From contig NC_049983.1 in NCBI RefSeq assembly GCF_000003815.2, forward strand, positions 13,514,000-13,577,999: a stretch of 64,000 nt of DNA, read 5' to 3'. The position numbers were made by a program, and so were the translations under genes. Positions 1-14,100 of this stretch are shown here, one piece after another (within the stretch, counting starts at the first letter, position 1; each line of letters begins with the position of its first letter). Source of the stretch: Branchiostoma floridae (Eukaryota; Chordata; Leptocardii; Amphioxiformes; Branchiostomatidae). Below the pieces are notes generated by a model, which saw only the letters and a list, made by a program, of their open reading frames with translations, did no database searches and had not been told where the DNA came from.

Positions 1-3000
1 GCTGTACATGCACTTTGCAGTTACAGGTAGATATTGAATCAAGTGACGGGCGTACAGCATATTGAAATGAATGCAGTCAATATGCATTGCTAGTTACGGT
101 TCGAATGGCTATGGTGTGTTATAAAATACATGTAGAAAGAAACAAATCAACACATTTGCCCTTTATTGTGACAAAGTTATCCTATCAAACTTGAAAGAAA
201 ATGAATGGTTTCCTAGGAGGCCTGATTACGAACCCTTCCAAAAGTCCGTTCACTGGAAAATTGGACAGCAATGACCAAGGTCAAGACATAGCTCTCCATG
301 TGTGAGCAATATACTTGAGCTGCAGAGAGCAGATTGAGATTCGTGTGCAACTGCAAGGTTTCGACCAATCATGCCTGGAAAGAAGGGAGGCTGTAGCTGT
401 GTGCGGTGTGCTGTATGTATATTACAAGTCAGGTCAAAGATTTCAGGTTAACTAATAATCAAGAAGAAGTACAATGTATATCAGCATATTTAGCACCATC
501 AGACAATGACCAGTGTTTGCAATATAGATGACCTTGTAAACGTATAGCTTTGGGGAGACATAATACTAGCATTTCAGATGTAAATGAACAATATAATTTC
601 CACCATGTGCAATGGTTTCAGCATCATGGTTGGTACTATAACATGTAAGTACAACTCAGTATCCCTATTAAGAAATTCTAACTATCAGTACAAGGTGACA
701 AGCACTGCCCATTCCATCACAAATGTACATGCCAAAAGAGCATCCATGCTATATTCTTTTCAGCTGGGTGATCTGTGGATGGTTCAATTAACATAATGGT
801 AAAGAAAACTGCTGGGACATATGAAAATCCCTGAATGGACTTAGAATGTGCAGAAATAGACTTGTGATGGAGATTTGCATTTTGGGGTGCCCCTCTGCCC
901 CTCTTCTCAAGAGAATATCCTGCAGCTGAATCAATTCTCCTTCCTCCACTAATTAGAGGTCAAAGATCCTGTCAAGGTTGATTTCATAGTGCCTCCACCT
1001 GACTTGGTGAGTGTTCCACCAGGCATGATGTGACCTTCTTGACCTTCACTGGTGATTAGTGCGTAAGAATGACCTCTGCTCCCAGGAGGCAATGATGTGT
1101 TGCTAGGGTCACAACACTTCATCAGCCTTCAGGTGCAGGGCAATCTTAAAATAGACTCAAAGATTCAATGTATCTCATTAGGTGTTACATGCACTCTACC
1201 AGATACGCAGCATCCACTTTCTTTTCACCAACAGCCAAAGGCTATGCCACAAATTCTAAACTTTCTTGTGATTTCAAGTCCTACAGAATGTCAAGTAGTT
1301 AGGTAAGTTAAGCAAGTTATGGCTGGTTGGGCAACCTTGGAAAGTTGCACACCTCTGACACTTCTAACAAGCTTTTTCTACTATACCAATTCTTCCGCCG
1401 CCTGTACACCAAGAAAGGGCGGGGTCAACATGAATATTTCATAAAGCAGCATTTCTAACATCCTGCAGGCTTAGACCTCCCAGGTCAAACCAGCAGGGGT
1501 TCCAACAGTACCTGACGGTGAGCAGCTTACTGAAATGTTTTCTAAAAGCTTATCTAGGTTGCAAGGCTTATCATAAGATTAAATATGAGATCTTAACAAG
1601 ATTAAGAAACAGTTTAAGGATGAAAAAAGGATTTTGTGTAGTTGAAGCAAGGCTGATGTTACAAAGCAGATGTAAACAGGAAGATTTGACATAACACTAG
1701 AGTATTCCCCTACAGTTGCACCTTCAGCACCAAGGACAGCATCAATATGGCGATAATGGTTTTGGGCTAACGAACTAAGTATGTAATGTATAAGCAACTT
1801 AAACTCAAATCTTTTGCCTTCACAAAAACTTCACTATCACACAATATTTGTGAAGTCCTTGTGGGCATCTACATTGGAAATCAGGGTATCACAATAGTGT
1901 GGGGAGTTCCTTTGAGTTGATCTCACTCCTGATATGCAAATTTTGACCTTTGCTGAGCAGCAAGAAAGCAATTAACTAAAGCTCCAGGGGAAGGCAAATG
2001 ATCTACTGGCTCACTAGAGGGGAACAAATCTTCACTAGTGGTCATTACATTTGTCTGCCCAAGGGAAGAAACCTTGAGAAACATCATTAACTTTCTCCCT
2101 TTTCTTTTGACAAGCACAGAAGAAACTTTTCCTTCTTGTATGAAAGTCTAGTGTTCGACCAAACCATATGCAAATACAAAACAAAAGCAAAAACTTTGCA
2201 AAATCTTAAAATGTTGCATTCCATAAAGAAAATGGAAGCCTTGTGGCATTCACCATTAATGCAACTGTCATAAAAGTAATGTATTTGTCATGTTTTTTTT
2301 TCCACCAGTGACACTGAACAGACAGTTATGACATGTACAATGTGGCTTTCAAATGGCACAGCCACAAGGGATTTGACACAAGTCCAACCTTAGGCTTTGT
2401 GCACTTTGCTTTCGCTACAGTGAACATGGTCTTGTGCTTCACTTTGCCCATTTCTAACAATTTATTCCTCTGGCAACTGGCATAAGACATACCCGGCATA
2501 CCAAATCAGTTTGTTGCTTCTCAGATTCTTTCTGAAAAACCACAAGGTAAAAAAATTCTATGACAACCAGCCTAATCCTGGTTCTACTAAGTATACATTA
2601 GATCCAGAGATTCGTTGAAAATCATTTAAAAACAACATGTTTTATATGTACTTCTGTCATTCATAGGAAAAACCCAAACATTAAAGATAAAAACACTGCC
2701 AGACAAAATTGAATGCATCCATATAATCCTATCTGCATAATTAACCCAGTTCTTGGCAACATTTAAAAATCATCACCAAAACAAGTACAGTATTTGGAGA
2801 ATCAATACAATGTAGTACAGTACTTTAGCTTAGCAAGATAGATGCAGTAATTGCTGTGTTCTTTCCTGCAGGACAGCTTTATCCTACAAGAGGTCTCTTT
2901 TGGAATTAACATAATTCATGTCAGATTCAGCAACAGCATTTTAAATCACCAAATGAGTATTGTTTGAATCACCCATATTTTTAAAGTAAAACAACATTGT

Positions 3001-5589
3001 ATAATATATGAATTCAGGAACAGGTAGATATGGAATAACACCAGTGGCATCATTAGAAAGATTTTACTGCAATATGCCAACATCTACACAGGCATGAAAA
3101 GGCACTTAGTGACAGGCCAGACAAGCAGGAGATCGGAAAGGACGATGATGAAAAATAAACATTACAAAGAACTTAAGAGCCATATTTGAAAATATTTTAT
3201 CATGTACAATGTTAGTTGTATAGATAATTGATCTGCAGTACAGTCCCCTGCAGATTTCCCCGCCCCAATCTGTGGAGCATTTTATGTCCGGCTGCTTGAT
3301 ATGACTTACTGGAAAGATGTCAAAAGTCAGGTAGGAGTTATAGTCCCAGCCTCACATTTCATCAGCTGTGGTTTAGGTCAGCTTACTGGCAGCAGCTCCA
3401 GCCTCATTGCGCACCAAATCTCCCAACCAGACACCCAGCACTGTCCGCAAATTGCCTCTTAACCAGATTGATACAGCCAATGCGGGAGTCATTCCCAAGT
3501 CGCCGCACCGTGCACAACCTGATTACAACGTCCCTACCAAGTGGCAACACCCCATCAGTGGTGAATTCCTCAGCACTGATTGCTGTTTGATAAGATAATG
3601 TGTAGTCAGTATTGCTTAAGTGCCACACATTGGGCTAAAGAGCTTGACGCAAATTCTGTCCTCATCAATGAGATGCTGCCTCAGCTTCTTCTGAATAATG
3701 CTGGTCCCTGTACTGAACTGAAGGACAGATGGTAGCACCCAGGGTCTGTCATTAATGGAACTACAGGGGCTCGTTGACTAGTGTACAGCATATTACTATG
3801 CTGGATTCATATTTCTAAGACTTTAAAAGGTACACCTACACAGTAACTTCCAATTGATCAATACAATTTAAGTTGAAGGCTGCTGTTTGTTTCCATATGG
3901 TGGTCCTGAACAAAAAGCTCTTCATCTGATCCTTGCCATAATATGGTTTTTTAGCTACACTTCAAATGGGACAAATAATTCTATGCCAATCTGGAATTAC
4001 ACTGAGTCACAGACAAGCAATGTGCATTGGATTCAAGTGATTATTATCAGCACAAACCCATCATCCATCTATGGTCTTATTGTCTAATCATCAAAAGATC
4101 AAGGCAGTTGTTTAAGTATGTACTACAGTTTTCTTGTCAGGTCTCTTAAAATACTATCTAAAAGGAAGCAGAGAGAGTGCATTCTACTGGAATAGTGACT
4201 GATGAGTCCTTTTGAAACAGGCTGATGTATATGTTCCCTACAGGAACCAAATGAACTGCCAAAAGAGGATGTACAACATTTCTGATGAAACTCCGGAGTG
4301 TGAAGCTTTCTATCACACCACGTTGTTAATCTCAAGAGTGCACAATTTCCCGGCTCCTGGTAAAGCTGTGTACATCACCAGAGACATCAATGCCAGGCTA
4401 GCCATAATGAATTCCCAACGTTCCTGTGCCATCCATCAAACCTGACAGTAAATCAAGCACTACCGATTAAAGTGAAATTACAGACACCCCAACATGTCAC
4501 ATGTTACATACTCATTAATACACAGCAAAGATACATTTAGACATGTTTAATGCTGTAGAAGGGATCACAGACCTCTCCGAAGGAATTTTCTCAATCCCGA
4601 CATCAACGAAATAGCTTTCACCCTCCATTAACTCTGTTGGAAAGAGCTCTCAGGCAATCCCTTATCATTTGCTACTCCCATGTTGTACAGGGTGTCTTCC
4701 TGGAAAGAAATCTCAATGTAACCACACACCTTTAAGCACCAAGCTGTGAAAATAACCCCGTCTTAATTTGCAGATGCACTTAAAGGCACAAATCAATGTG
4801 ACAGGATTGGTGCAATCTATTGCAGTATTTATTGTGGTTGACAATTTAAAAACTATTAGTAGAGCCTTAACACCAGGTATTACTTTGCTTAATTATACAA
4901 TGGTGAAGGTGAAATATACATCAAAAACGTTGCAGTAATCTAATCCACGAGTCCCCTACTCTGCTACTTGCCAGGAATGGAAATTAGCTAACGCATAAAG
5001 GTTGAAGCAGGCATGAATTTAGAGGTTTGTGGCTGGAGTTTTCATCTCTCTACAATGATGCGATGTGTACTCATGTAATGACACCATAAGTAGAAATTGT
5101 ACATCAGAATATCAATGCAAATGAGCATCTACTTAGGAACCATGCCAGCAAATTGGTCTGTCAATACACATCAATCATGGAACAGGAAGCTTTCCAGCCC
5201 CCAGGCTCGCTGGCTACTTTGTTCTTATTGCTGCCTCTATATATACAGGCCTGTGTAAATAGCAGTTGAGTATAATATCAAATAGATATTTCGTTACAAT
5301 TCCCAAGGCAAGACTTCAGGAATGAACATTGTGTACAATGGACTTAATGGGATATTTTTTCATCTACCACCTGTTACTGTACCCATTAATTCCTGCCCTG
5401 GGAGCAAAACTGAAAAGGTAGATGGCTGTATTTAAATACAGCCAGTGTAGCAAATTTGTTAAATATATCGACTCATTGATTCTATCTAAGAAGTTGTTAA
5501 AATGAAACTAAAACAGCAGACTAAAAGCCATCCATAACATTCCTAATTAGTTACATGCTTAGCAAACGAAGTTTTAAAGTGCTATATGT

Positions 5590-5614
5590 ATGTTTTCCCT
5601 GATAGGGAAAACAT
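5590..5614. repeat. Perfect 11-bp-stem hairpin
   Basis: Two perfect 11-base arms (ATGTTTTCCCT and its complement) surround a 3-base loop. It sits in AT-rich sequence with no gene around it. It may be the core of a small palindromic repeat; no convincing flanking duplication was seen. Confidence 0.6.
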
Positions 5615-5798
5615 GTTGTTGCTTGTGTGTTATTTTTATTTTCATTTCTCATTCTCTTTATGGCAGGAACCAATCAGAGCTTAGAATTCCTGTAGACCAT
5701 TTAGAGCTTAGAGCTGCATCAGCATATTAGTAATGTTTAAATACGAACAATTTTAGGTTTACGATGGCAAAAACTACATTAATTTTTGCTTTCGTTAT

Positions 5799-5980
5799 CT
5801 TATTCACACACAATACTATAGGGCAAGTCTAATGGTATTGTGCAATTATGTTAATGACCAGGTTCCAAAAACCAAGTAGATGACAAGTGGCTCTTTTTAC
5901 TTTATGATTCACACACATAAATTACTATAGTGCATAATAGGGCAAGCCTAATGGTATGGTATTGTGTGCAATTAGCTTGC
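5799..5980. repeat. Imperfect direct duplication of about 50-70 bp
   Basis: Two blocks share, in order, TTCACACACA, ACTATAG, AGGGCAAG, CTAATGGTAT and TGTGCAATTA. The first is at about 5803-5848 and the second at about 5910-5975, the second being longer by short insertions. It looks like an old local duplication. Confidence 0.5.
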
Positions 5981-6766
5981 CAAAAGGCTACAGGAAAACA
6001 TTCTCAGTGAGTCCAATGGATATAACTTGCCTTTCTAGCTGGCTGGTTTCTTTACTTCAGTGCTTCTGCGATCAGACATATCAACATGTCTTATCTTGGT
6101 CCTACCCATAGATGAAAGGAATGTTTGCACCTCATTGCCATAAAGAGTCAAATTACATCACCAAACCTGAGAGCTGCATTGACTTTTTTGTGCATTGTAC
6201 TACAGCCAGTAAAATCCTTTAGTCCCCTGGTACCTGGCCTGTATTCCAGCATTGTAGTAACACGAGTAATGAAAGGAGTGGTATTGTCCTTCCATTAAAG
6301 ATTGAGAAATGACTTAAATGCACAACATTGGAATTTTGTTGTTGTGCTAATGCTGATTTATTCATGAAAGATCAGTATCTTACAACTGTTTTACTATAAA
6401 AGGCAGAGTAAAATGCTATGAAAATGGGTCACTGATTATTTGTTGGGTTAGATCTTGCGGACAATTTGATAAGCCAAATGCCCCAAAGCACTCCATTATT
6501 AATACATGTATTATTGGTCAGCACATACACTACCTCAGCTACACTAACATCTGATCGCTTCTTGTAAAGATTGAAAAATCAATAAAACTAGGGCGTTTTC
6601 AGTTGAAGCTGCTCTATAAACACCAGAAGACACACTTGCCTGATGCTAGCTTCTCTTATCTCAAAATGCTATAACCATCATTGTAATATCAAAGGTATAC
6701 ATGTAGTCTACATTACTTTCAAGATTTGAAAAATGGAAAACTCTTCTTTTTCTGTATGATCAAATT

Positions 6767-7151
6767 TAGGTATGGGTGTCAGTATGGTATACCGGTACAA
6801 AACCATTTTTTCTTGTTGGACCGGCCCAAAAAAAAAAAAAAAGACCTAAAAAGTGGATGGATTTTGGATCAATTAGAAAATGAACAGATTATATCGACAG
6901 GCTCTCACACATTTGGGGGCTTACTGGTCCAATAGAATAACAAGAGCAAAGTAGAGTATAGTTTATGACTAATTTCTGGCAAATTTCCAGTCATATTTGA
7001 CAACTTTCACTCCTCTACATGTAATAGACACGGCTATTGCTGTTGCAACCACCATGAGTTAAGGACGTAAGTTATCAGACAAGTTCAGGTCCGGACCTCT
7101 GGACCTGAACCAGACCTGGACTTGAATTTTCTGTACCGGTACCCACCCCTA
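6767..7151. mobile_element. hAT-like non-autonomous DNA element (degenerate)
   Basis: The left end begins TAGGTATGGGTG and reaches ACCGGTACA. The right end, read on the other strand, begins TAGGGGTGGGTACCGGTACA, giving degenerate TIRs of about 30 bases. TIRs beginning TAGGGGTG/CAGGGGTG are typical of hAT-derived MITEs. The interior has a poly-A run at about 6826-6842 and repeated GGACCTG motifs near the right end. I could not find an intact 8-bp target duplication, so the superfamily call is tentative. Confidence 0.4.
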
Positions 7152-7497
7152 ATATAATCGACTTGCTGTGGCCTTACAAGAAAACACATGGGATTAATAG
7201 ACCTTTTCCAAATACGTCAGCCACAAAAAGCAGTGATGACAGGCAGGAGTGTTAATCAGGGGGTTACTGATTGGGGACGTTAGTTCAATTCAACAGGGGA
7301 AGACAGAGACAAAGTGGCTCCAGTCTGATATTCTTATCAGACTTTTCCTTAATAATTGCCAAGCCTGTCAGTTCTGCAAGATGAAAAAAAATCTCACAGA
7401 GTGACCTTAAAGTTTAAAACTCTTTGCATATATTGACCAAGGAAGAATGCAATGTTTAGGCCAAAGCATTGGAAAATATCATACATTTAATAGGTTT

Positions 7498-7593
7498 CAG
7501 TGCACATACAGAGGCTTGAAACAGTGCACATACAGAGGCTTGAAACAGCGCACATACAGATGCTTGAAACAGTGCACATACAGAGGCTTGATA
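7498..7593. repeat. Tandem repeat, 24-bp unit, 4 copies
   Basis: Four adjacent copies of a 24-base unit beginning CAGTGCACATACAGAGGC, with one or two substitutions in the third copy and changes at the end of the fourth. There are no spacers, so it is a minisatellite and not a CRISPR-like array. Confidence 0.9.
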
Positions 7594-10262
7594 AAATCTT
7601 CTGTGCTGTAGTCAATAGCAATACAAGTCTTATACTAAACAGGACCATGTTAAATCATTGTTAAGAAAGAAAATAAAAGAAACTCCTGAACAAATCTTTT
7701 GGATGGCACTATTACAAGCATCAGGCTTTTCAGCACCACGGACAGGACAGCACTCCTCCATATCATGGTACATTTTGTCAGCCCCAAGACCATTGGCAAC
7801 AAAAACTGATGAATCACAAGATTTCATGCATGGTTAACCTTAATAAGAACAAGACCAAATTCTACTTTTCAAGACAAAAAGTTTGCCCACATACCAACTT
7901 TTCATGTCAAGCATTCTTTGCTCCCAGGTTCTTTCTTCTATTCTAGCTATCTGAATCAAGCCTCAGATGAAAGTCTATGTCTATTGAAAACAACTGGCCC
8001 GCATCGTTTCTGCAAGACTAAGGCAACAACTTGAGGGAGGGGGAATCAAGTTGTCAGGGCTGTGACAGAGGAGCAGGATTGGAGGCGACAGCTGATATGA
8101 AGACTGAGATTACCAGGATCAGTCGCCATGTCATACGACCTTCTCCATCCATAAGAAGGTCAGTCTTATTTCAATACATGCTGAATCCAGTTTCTGGTTG
8201 AAGACAGTAGATGAGGTGATAAGATAAACCCATAGACTTATGTGGCCCACATTCAGAAAAAAATCATTCATCACTCAAATCATACAAGACTTCCCATATG
8301 TCTTCAATGGAGTGTAAAACCATACACACTATCCATCTTTTAGACTTAAGGAAGGAACATAAATCTTCTGATTCCTTTAGCTGCTGTATACAAAGTACAA
8401 GAATCTGTAAACTCAAGACGCTGAAATGGGTACCTGCTGATGGTATCTGCTTGAAGGATGTCACCAAAAAACTTCTAGGAAAGTAAATGGAGACAACCAT
8501 GAAAGACTTGATCGATCTTTTACTTAAGCTTGTGTGTGTTGGATAGGCTTACACCTACCAGACAGAAGCAGCAAACACTTAACCAGATTGCATCGAGTTA
8601 GCCAAACCCAGTTGGTAATCTACATGTAGCGCTGACAATTTTTCTGGGATTATTCCTCATCCTTACTTTAGACAACTGAGAGCAGAAAGAGCAGAAGAAT
8701 GTATATAAGTCATATCATATGACCAACATATCCCAATATGTCACCTACAAATTAATGCACAATCAATTTGATAACATCATAGAGTTCCTCTCCAACCACT
8801 TACCATAGACCAAATGTGGATTATAATTTCAAATGACTTCTCTGTCTTTTCAAAGAAAACGCCACAAGATATACAATTTGTACCCAAACGATACATGACA
8901 CTGAATGGAATGATTCACCACTGGCACTGGGTGCTTTCTCAAATTGCTTTCGAATGACAGATAGGTCTGAGGCGCCAGTATCACATCTGTATGACGCAAG
9001 AACAAGAATCTCATCTCAACAGACTCCCATTACTGACATTTCCTCCCTGGCTCTGCACAGGATTACTGGTTATGGTTTTTACGACCGCAGCTATCCGGCT
9101 GACGTCTCAGACGATACTCGCAGCAGCACAACAATCACATTAACAGACTGTGCACTCTGTTTTTACAGCCTCTACGTCATGATGTCTTTCAACACAGTTA
9201 GGAGACTTGGCAGGGGATTTAATGCAATATTGGAAGGACTGGCTTGGTGCAGTGCTTGTTTATTGCCTATGTAGGTGTGTGTCCCATTATCATAGGTCAA
9301 CACTCCATCAGTAGCTATGCCTACCAGGTATATACATAAGTTATACCTGCAAGAGTACTCTGTGTGTAGGGGCAGGCACAACCATGTACATAAGTATTCA
9401 TACCTCAATTTTGGGATCACCACACATATGATTCATGTGTACACATATTTGTACAGAATTACTTCACTGCAGGCTCCATGTCTGTAATCTACCACATGGT
9501 GCATCCACACTAGTGCATCATACATGTACATGGATATGACTTTTGAAGTCCCTTACAGAAAATATGTGCAGCAAAAGCAGAGGCATAAAAGATGTGAAAC
9601 AATAGGGGATTAGCAATTAAAAATGCATTCATAACTCCTGGAGTCATATTGGCTACAGACCAACCAAGACCAGTAAAAATATATCGTTATTTGTGGAGGT
9701 AACAAAACCCACTCAACATTTTCCCCATGGGTTACTTTTTGTTTCATATGACTTCTTTTCTATTCTAATAAGCCAGAAAGATTCTGCCCAGGTTTCCCAT
9801 GGGACAAAAGAAGACAAATGCTAAGAGATATGTCCTCAGGCAATATTCAGCAGCTTGCTGATGTAGAGATGAAAGCTATGTCCTGGAGCTCCTGGCTGGT
9901 ATGAAAGCGTAGCTGGGAGTGCAGTTGAATGCTAATGAGCATCATGCCGAGAACAACTTTACAGTTACATCTTCTAGCATGTTTTAAAAAAACAGGCGTG
10001 GAATTTACTTGTCACGTAGGAGGATAGACTATTCAGTTCAGAAAGTACAAAGTAAAGCTTTGTTATGACTAATGGTTTTGGTATAGGAATGTACAAAGCA
10101 GTTGGGATCTTCTGTAATAGGGCCTGCACACTGAAACTGAATCAGTAGGATTCAATGAGAACCAGCTGGAACAAAGAATTTGAAAAATTCATGCCACATT
10201 CGAGTGGAAGTTTCAAATGGACCTAACACCCCTTCAGACAAGAAGGGAATGAGCGAAATGAG

Positions 10263-10637
10263 TCAAACTGCAGTTGGAATGAAAATTCCTGGGTATTGGT
10301 AGTGCATTCCTGTATATTCCTGAATATTCGTTCATTCAAGAAATTCCCACTGCAGCCAGATAACTGTGCCCATTCTTGCAGACGGCTGGTTCACCACTGA
10401 ATGGGATCAGAATAATTTGAATAATGTTAGAATGCAGTGGAATGCTGTCATACTGCAGTTAAAATATACTTTGAATACCGTTTGATATTTCTCCCCTTCA
10501 AATTCACCTTAAAAGTTTTGAACTTTACCAAAACATTCAGGACAGCCACAAGAATGTGCACAAATAACTGGAATTCTGTGAGGATTTTTAGAATACACTT
10601 CGAATACCCAGGAATATACAAAGAATGTTCAGTTTGA
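10263..10637. mobile_element. Foldback/MITE with arms of about 110 bp
   Basis: The left arm starts TCAAACTG and the right arm ends CAGTTTGA. Reverse-complementing the right arm gives matching blocks in the same order: ATTCCTGGGTATT, then AGTG.ATTC, then TGTGC.CATTCTTG. The arms have drifted, so the element is old. There is no coding capacity. A target duplication is not evident. Confidence 0.55.
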
Positions 10638-11095
10638 TGGCATTTTATATATGTATCCCATCCTCCATTTCTCAATGTCTCAGTGCCTACTAGTACTTTT
10701 CTATCTTTTAGTTTGACTTAAATGGCCATGGCTTCAGCTGATACATTTGTACTTTGAGCAATAAAACCCGACCAATCTTGTCAAAATCTCAGAAACACTC
10801 TCTGACATTTTCTTCCATCAGTTCTAAAATGAGTATGTGAGCTCTCAAAGTGCAGCACAGATAGAGTACCAGTAAAGGAATTTACAATGTATATATGGGA
10901 AAAGTTAGACATGCTTCGCTTATACTCCCAGCATCATCCTGGAACAGAGCACTTAAGCTAAAGCTCTGCGCACACAATCACATGGAATATCTCTTGTCAA
11001 TTCTAACATCTCTGTGACACTAATCTTTATAGTAGTGACTGCTTTCAGGCCTAAAAATAGTAAAGCTAGTGAGAAGACCAGTTTTAGTCATCTGT

Positions 11096-11126
11096 CATAT
11101 ATATATATATACATATATATATATAA
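11096..11126. repeat. (AT)n microsatellite
   Basis: An alternating AT run interrupted once by a C. Simple sequence, no associated gene. Confidence 0.85.
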
Positions 11127-14100
11127 GTTGTGGATTCCCTATGTACATGTACATGATGCACTGAATCATTCTTCTGTCTTCAGTTGTTGTTTTCACATGC
11201 TGTCTTGCTGTAAAAAGCACAACTGATGCATTCAGCACAATGGTCTTGAGACTGAATGAAATATCACACACAGCTCAGGATGTAAGTTGTGAAATATGAA
11301 ATAAGGCATGGAATGCCTCAGCTCATTTGCAATATTTCATAGGATCACACCCATGATTTGTGAAAGTGACTCAATGCTAGTATTTTCTGGCAAATATTTT
11401 GTCTTTATTGGTACATTTGTAAGCTGTGAGATACCGTACTAAAATAAGATACAAAGCAAAATTTGGGATGGCTCTCTCATTTCTACTGTATCTCCATTTG
11501 CCCCAGAGTGAGCAGTCAACGTATGGCTCTAGTAATGTAAGGAAAGTAGCAGACATCCATATTTCCTGTAATATATCATAGAAATGCTATCTATGAATCT
11601 CCTGTCTGCTTCTTTGTACGAGGCAGGCGAGGGGTATTCTTTCCCTGGTTGAAGAAAAGAAGTGATTTGAATGGGATTTACGGTCAGTGATGCTTCATCA
11701 TGTGTAGTCTAAAGCCTGTCCTTTATCTCATACATGTATCTTACTTTCTTTCCTTTGAGAGGCTTGAGGGACATCGTACTTCATATACATAGATCTGACA
11801 TTGTAGAGAAGACAGTTCATGAGACCCATTATCAGATGCTCTTGAGTATTCCATACCTTTTGTATATTCAAGGAGCATTGTCTGTTTAGAGATGGGTACT
11901 ACTAGGCTTCTGCCATCAACATTCCGAGTTTTGAAATATTTGCCAATTTCCTGACTTTGTACAATCATCAGTGTACAGATATTATCACTACCCCTACTAA
12001 TATTAACAATAACACAGCATCAATGATATCATCGAGTTTGCAGACATTCATACTACCAATAAACTTGTTGCCTCTAAAACCAAATTAGGAGTTCTGGCCA
12101 AACTTCAATCTGGCAGCAAAGTCATCCGTATTGCAGCACGCAAGGGGGATCCCCCAGAGAGCTTTGTACATGGAGGAGAGATAATTACATTCTAGTGATG
12201 ACAATGAGGCGGAGATGGGGCCGGCTCCTCTGCCTTAACTATCCCTGATAGGAGCAGAACTAGTTATCTCCGTGAATGCCTGAGAGAGTCCTAATAATCA
12301 TCACATACAGACGGCCATTGTTGGCTTTTCTTCTGAAGTTTAAATGAGATTTTGTCATTTGCGGACTTTTCATGCTTAACAAAGTCATACGAAGCTTTTA
12401 GATATTCTGACCTAATCCCTAACATAGATATTGTAATGAGTAAAGAAGAATTTGATGATTTGACATATTGTTGGGTTGGCTGTGATACTGACACCGATAT
12501 TGATTGTTGCCCTAAAAACTGTAATTTGCTAGAGATGTGAAAACTAGTACAAGTCATTTTACTGATAACAATTCTTGACTGTGGTACTGAAATCTGTGCT
12601 GCTGTTGGTTTATGTAGAAATCATCATTACTTTCAATTGTTTAAAATTGTCTGGAGTTTCACAGAGTAAAATTATTTTCCTTCCTTTAAGAGATACCAAA
12701 AAAAGGAGAGCTCATGCAGATTAACTCTTGAACCATACTTTCAATTTAGATTGGTCACATGTCTGATTATAGACTTGGGGATTGGAGAAAAGGACAAATG
12801 ACAAAGAAAACTACACAATGCACTATATTTTCCACTCCCCTACACTGGCGTGAAACACATTAAACATATAATTATTGTCTATAATGTTACAGTACTGCTA
12901 ATATACATACATGTAAGCCTGGTTTCCTCCTTCCTGGGCTGACACATATGCTGCTAGATTACAATCGACTGTGACAATATAATTAGCCGTGGTACCTGAA
13001 CCTGTAATATGCCCTTATCCCTGATTTACACAACTCTTTCTCTTCTGAATGTTCTGCTCATGTATATTTTATCTGTTATCAGTAGTCACAGCCCGGTTTA
13101 CATGTAGATTACCCGGGCAACCATCAGCAGTTTGTAGCAACATTTCCTATCTTTTTACGTTTCTTCATGACTGGCAGTACAATATGTGGAACATTTCTGA
13201 AAAGAAAGTGCTAAAAGTCCAAGCTTCCATATCATAGATTTTCCTTAGAATGTTTGTGTTTAAGGTTGCCTTCTAAGTAACTACAACCTTTCAATAAAGC
13301 TTGGATGCCACCGTGCAACGTTGCCAATTTGCCAAGTGAGCAGAACAGTTACCACAGCAGATGGTGAATCCAAGTGTTATTGGATACTCGATAATGACTT
13401 TTCGGTCGTACCATCAACTCTCGTAATGTACCCTGCAACGGGCTGTACCTATAACCTCATTTGACCTTGAAGGCACAATACAAAAGTAAAAAAATATTCT
13501 CTGCGCAGAACATTGTAAATTCCATGCTTTAGCATGCTGTGATTTCATCACAATCCTACCACCGTAAAATAGTCCAGCTTGCCCAACTGTAAAATTACAG
13601 GCAAATTATAAAGCCAGCATTGGGATCTCTCCTGCTGGAGATCTCGTAAACTTGCACAGCGAATGGCACAATTGCACCCTGGGGGCTCTTCATTGCTGGT
13701 CAAAAAGACAAAGGGAAATCCAATGGTTTGGTCGAATAAAGCTTTGCACAAGCTTCTGTGATGCTCATTTCTACATGATAAATTAACCCAATGTATAATC
13801 AGACATGTTACAGATATAATGGAAAAGAGCCATTTCAATCATTTAACATAAAATCTAGTTTCTCAGCATTACTAAATTTACCAAAATCCATATACTAACT
13901 GTTTCAAAAGCCAGTTTTGAAAATACCACTGCTAGCCATATCACTTCAACCAAGTTGCTGACTCAGAGTCTTTCCCTGGAACTGGAACCACAAGGGAAAG
14001 ATGTAAAAAAAAAGGAAAGGTAGCAAGTGTTGCAAGCCCTGCTGGAATTTAAAGCTGACAACATTTTTTGGGGGTTAAAGGCAAACATACAGATTAATAT

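Noticed and set aside
3404-3628. Paired plus and minus ORFs
   Set aside because: Balanced composition makes both strands open, but there is no recognised motif, no splice signals that connect them, and nothing ERC-like.
7498-7593. CRISPR-like repeat array
   Set aside because: Units are directly adjacent with no spacers and the DNA is eukaryotic; it is a minisatellite.
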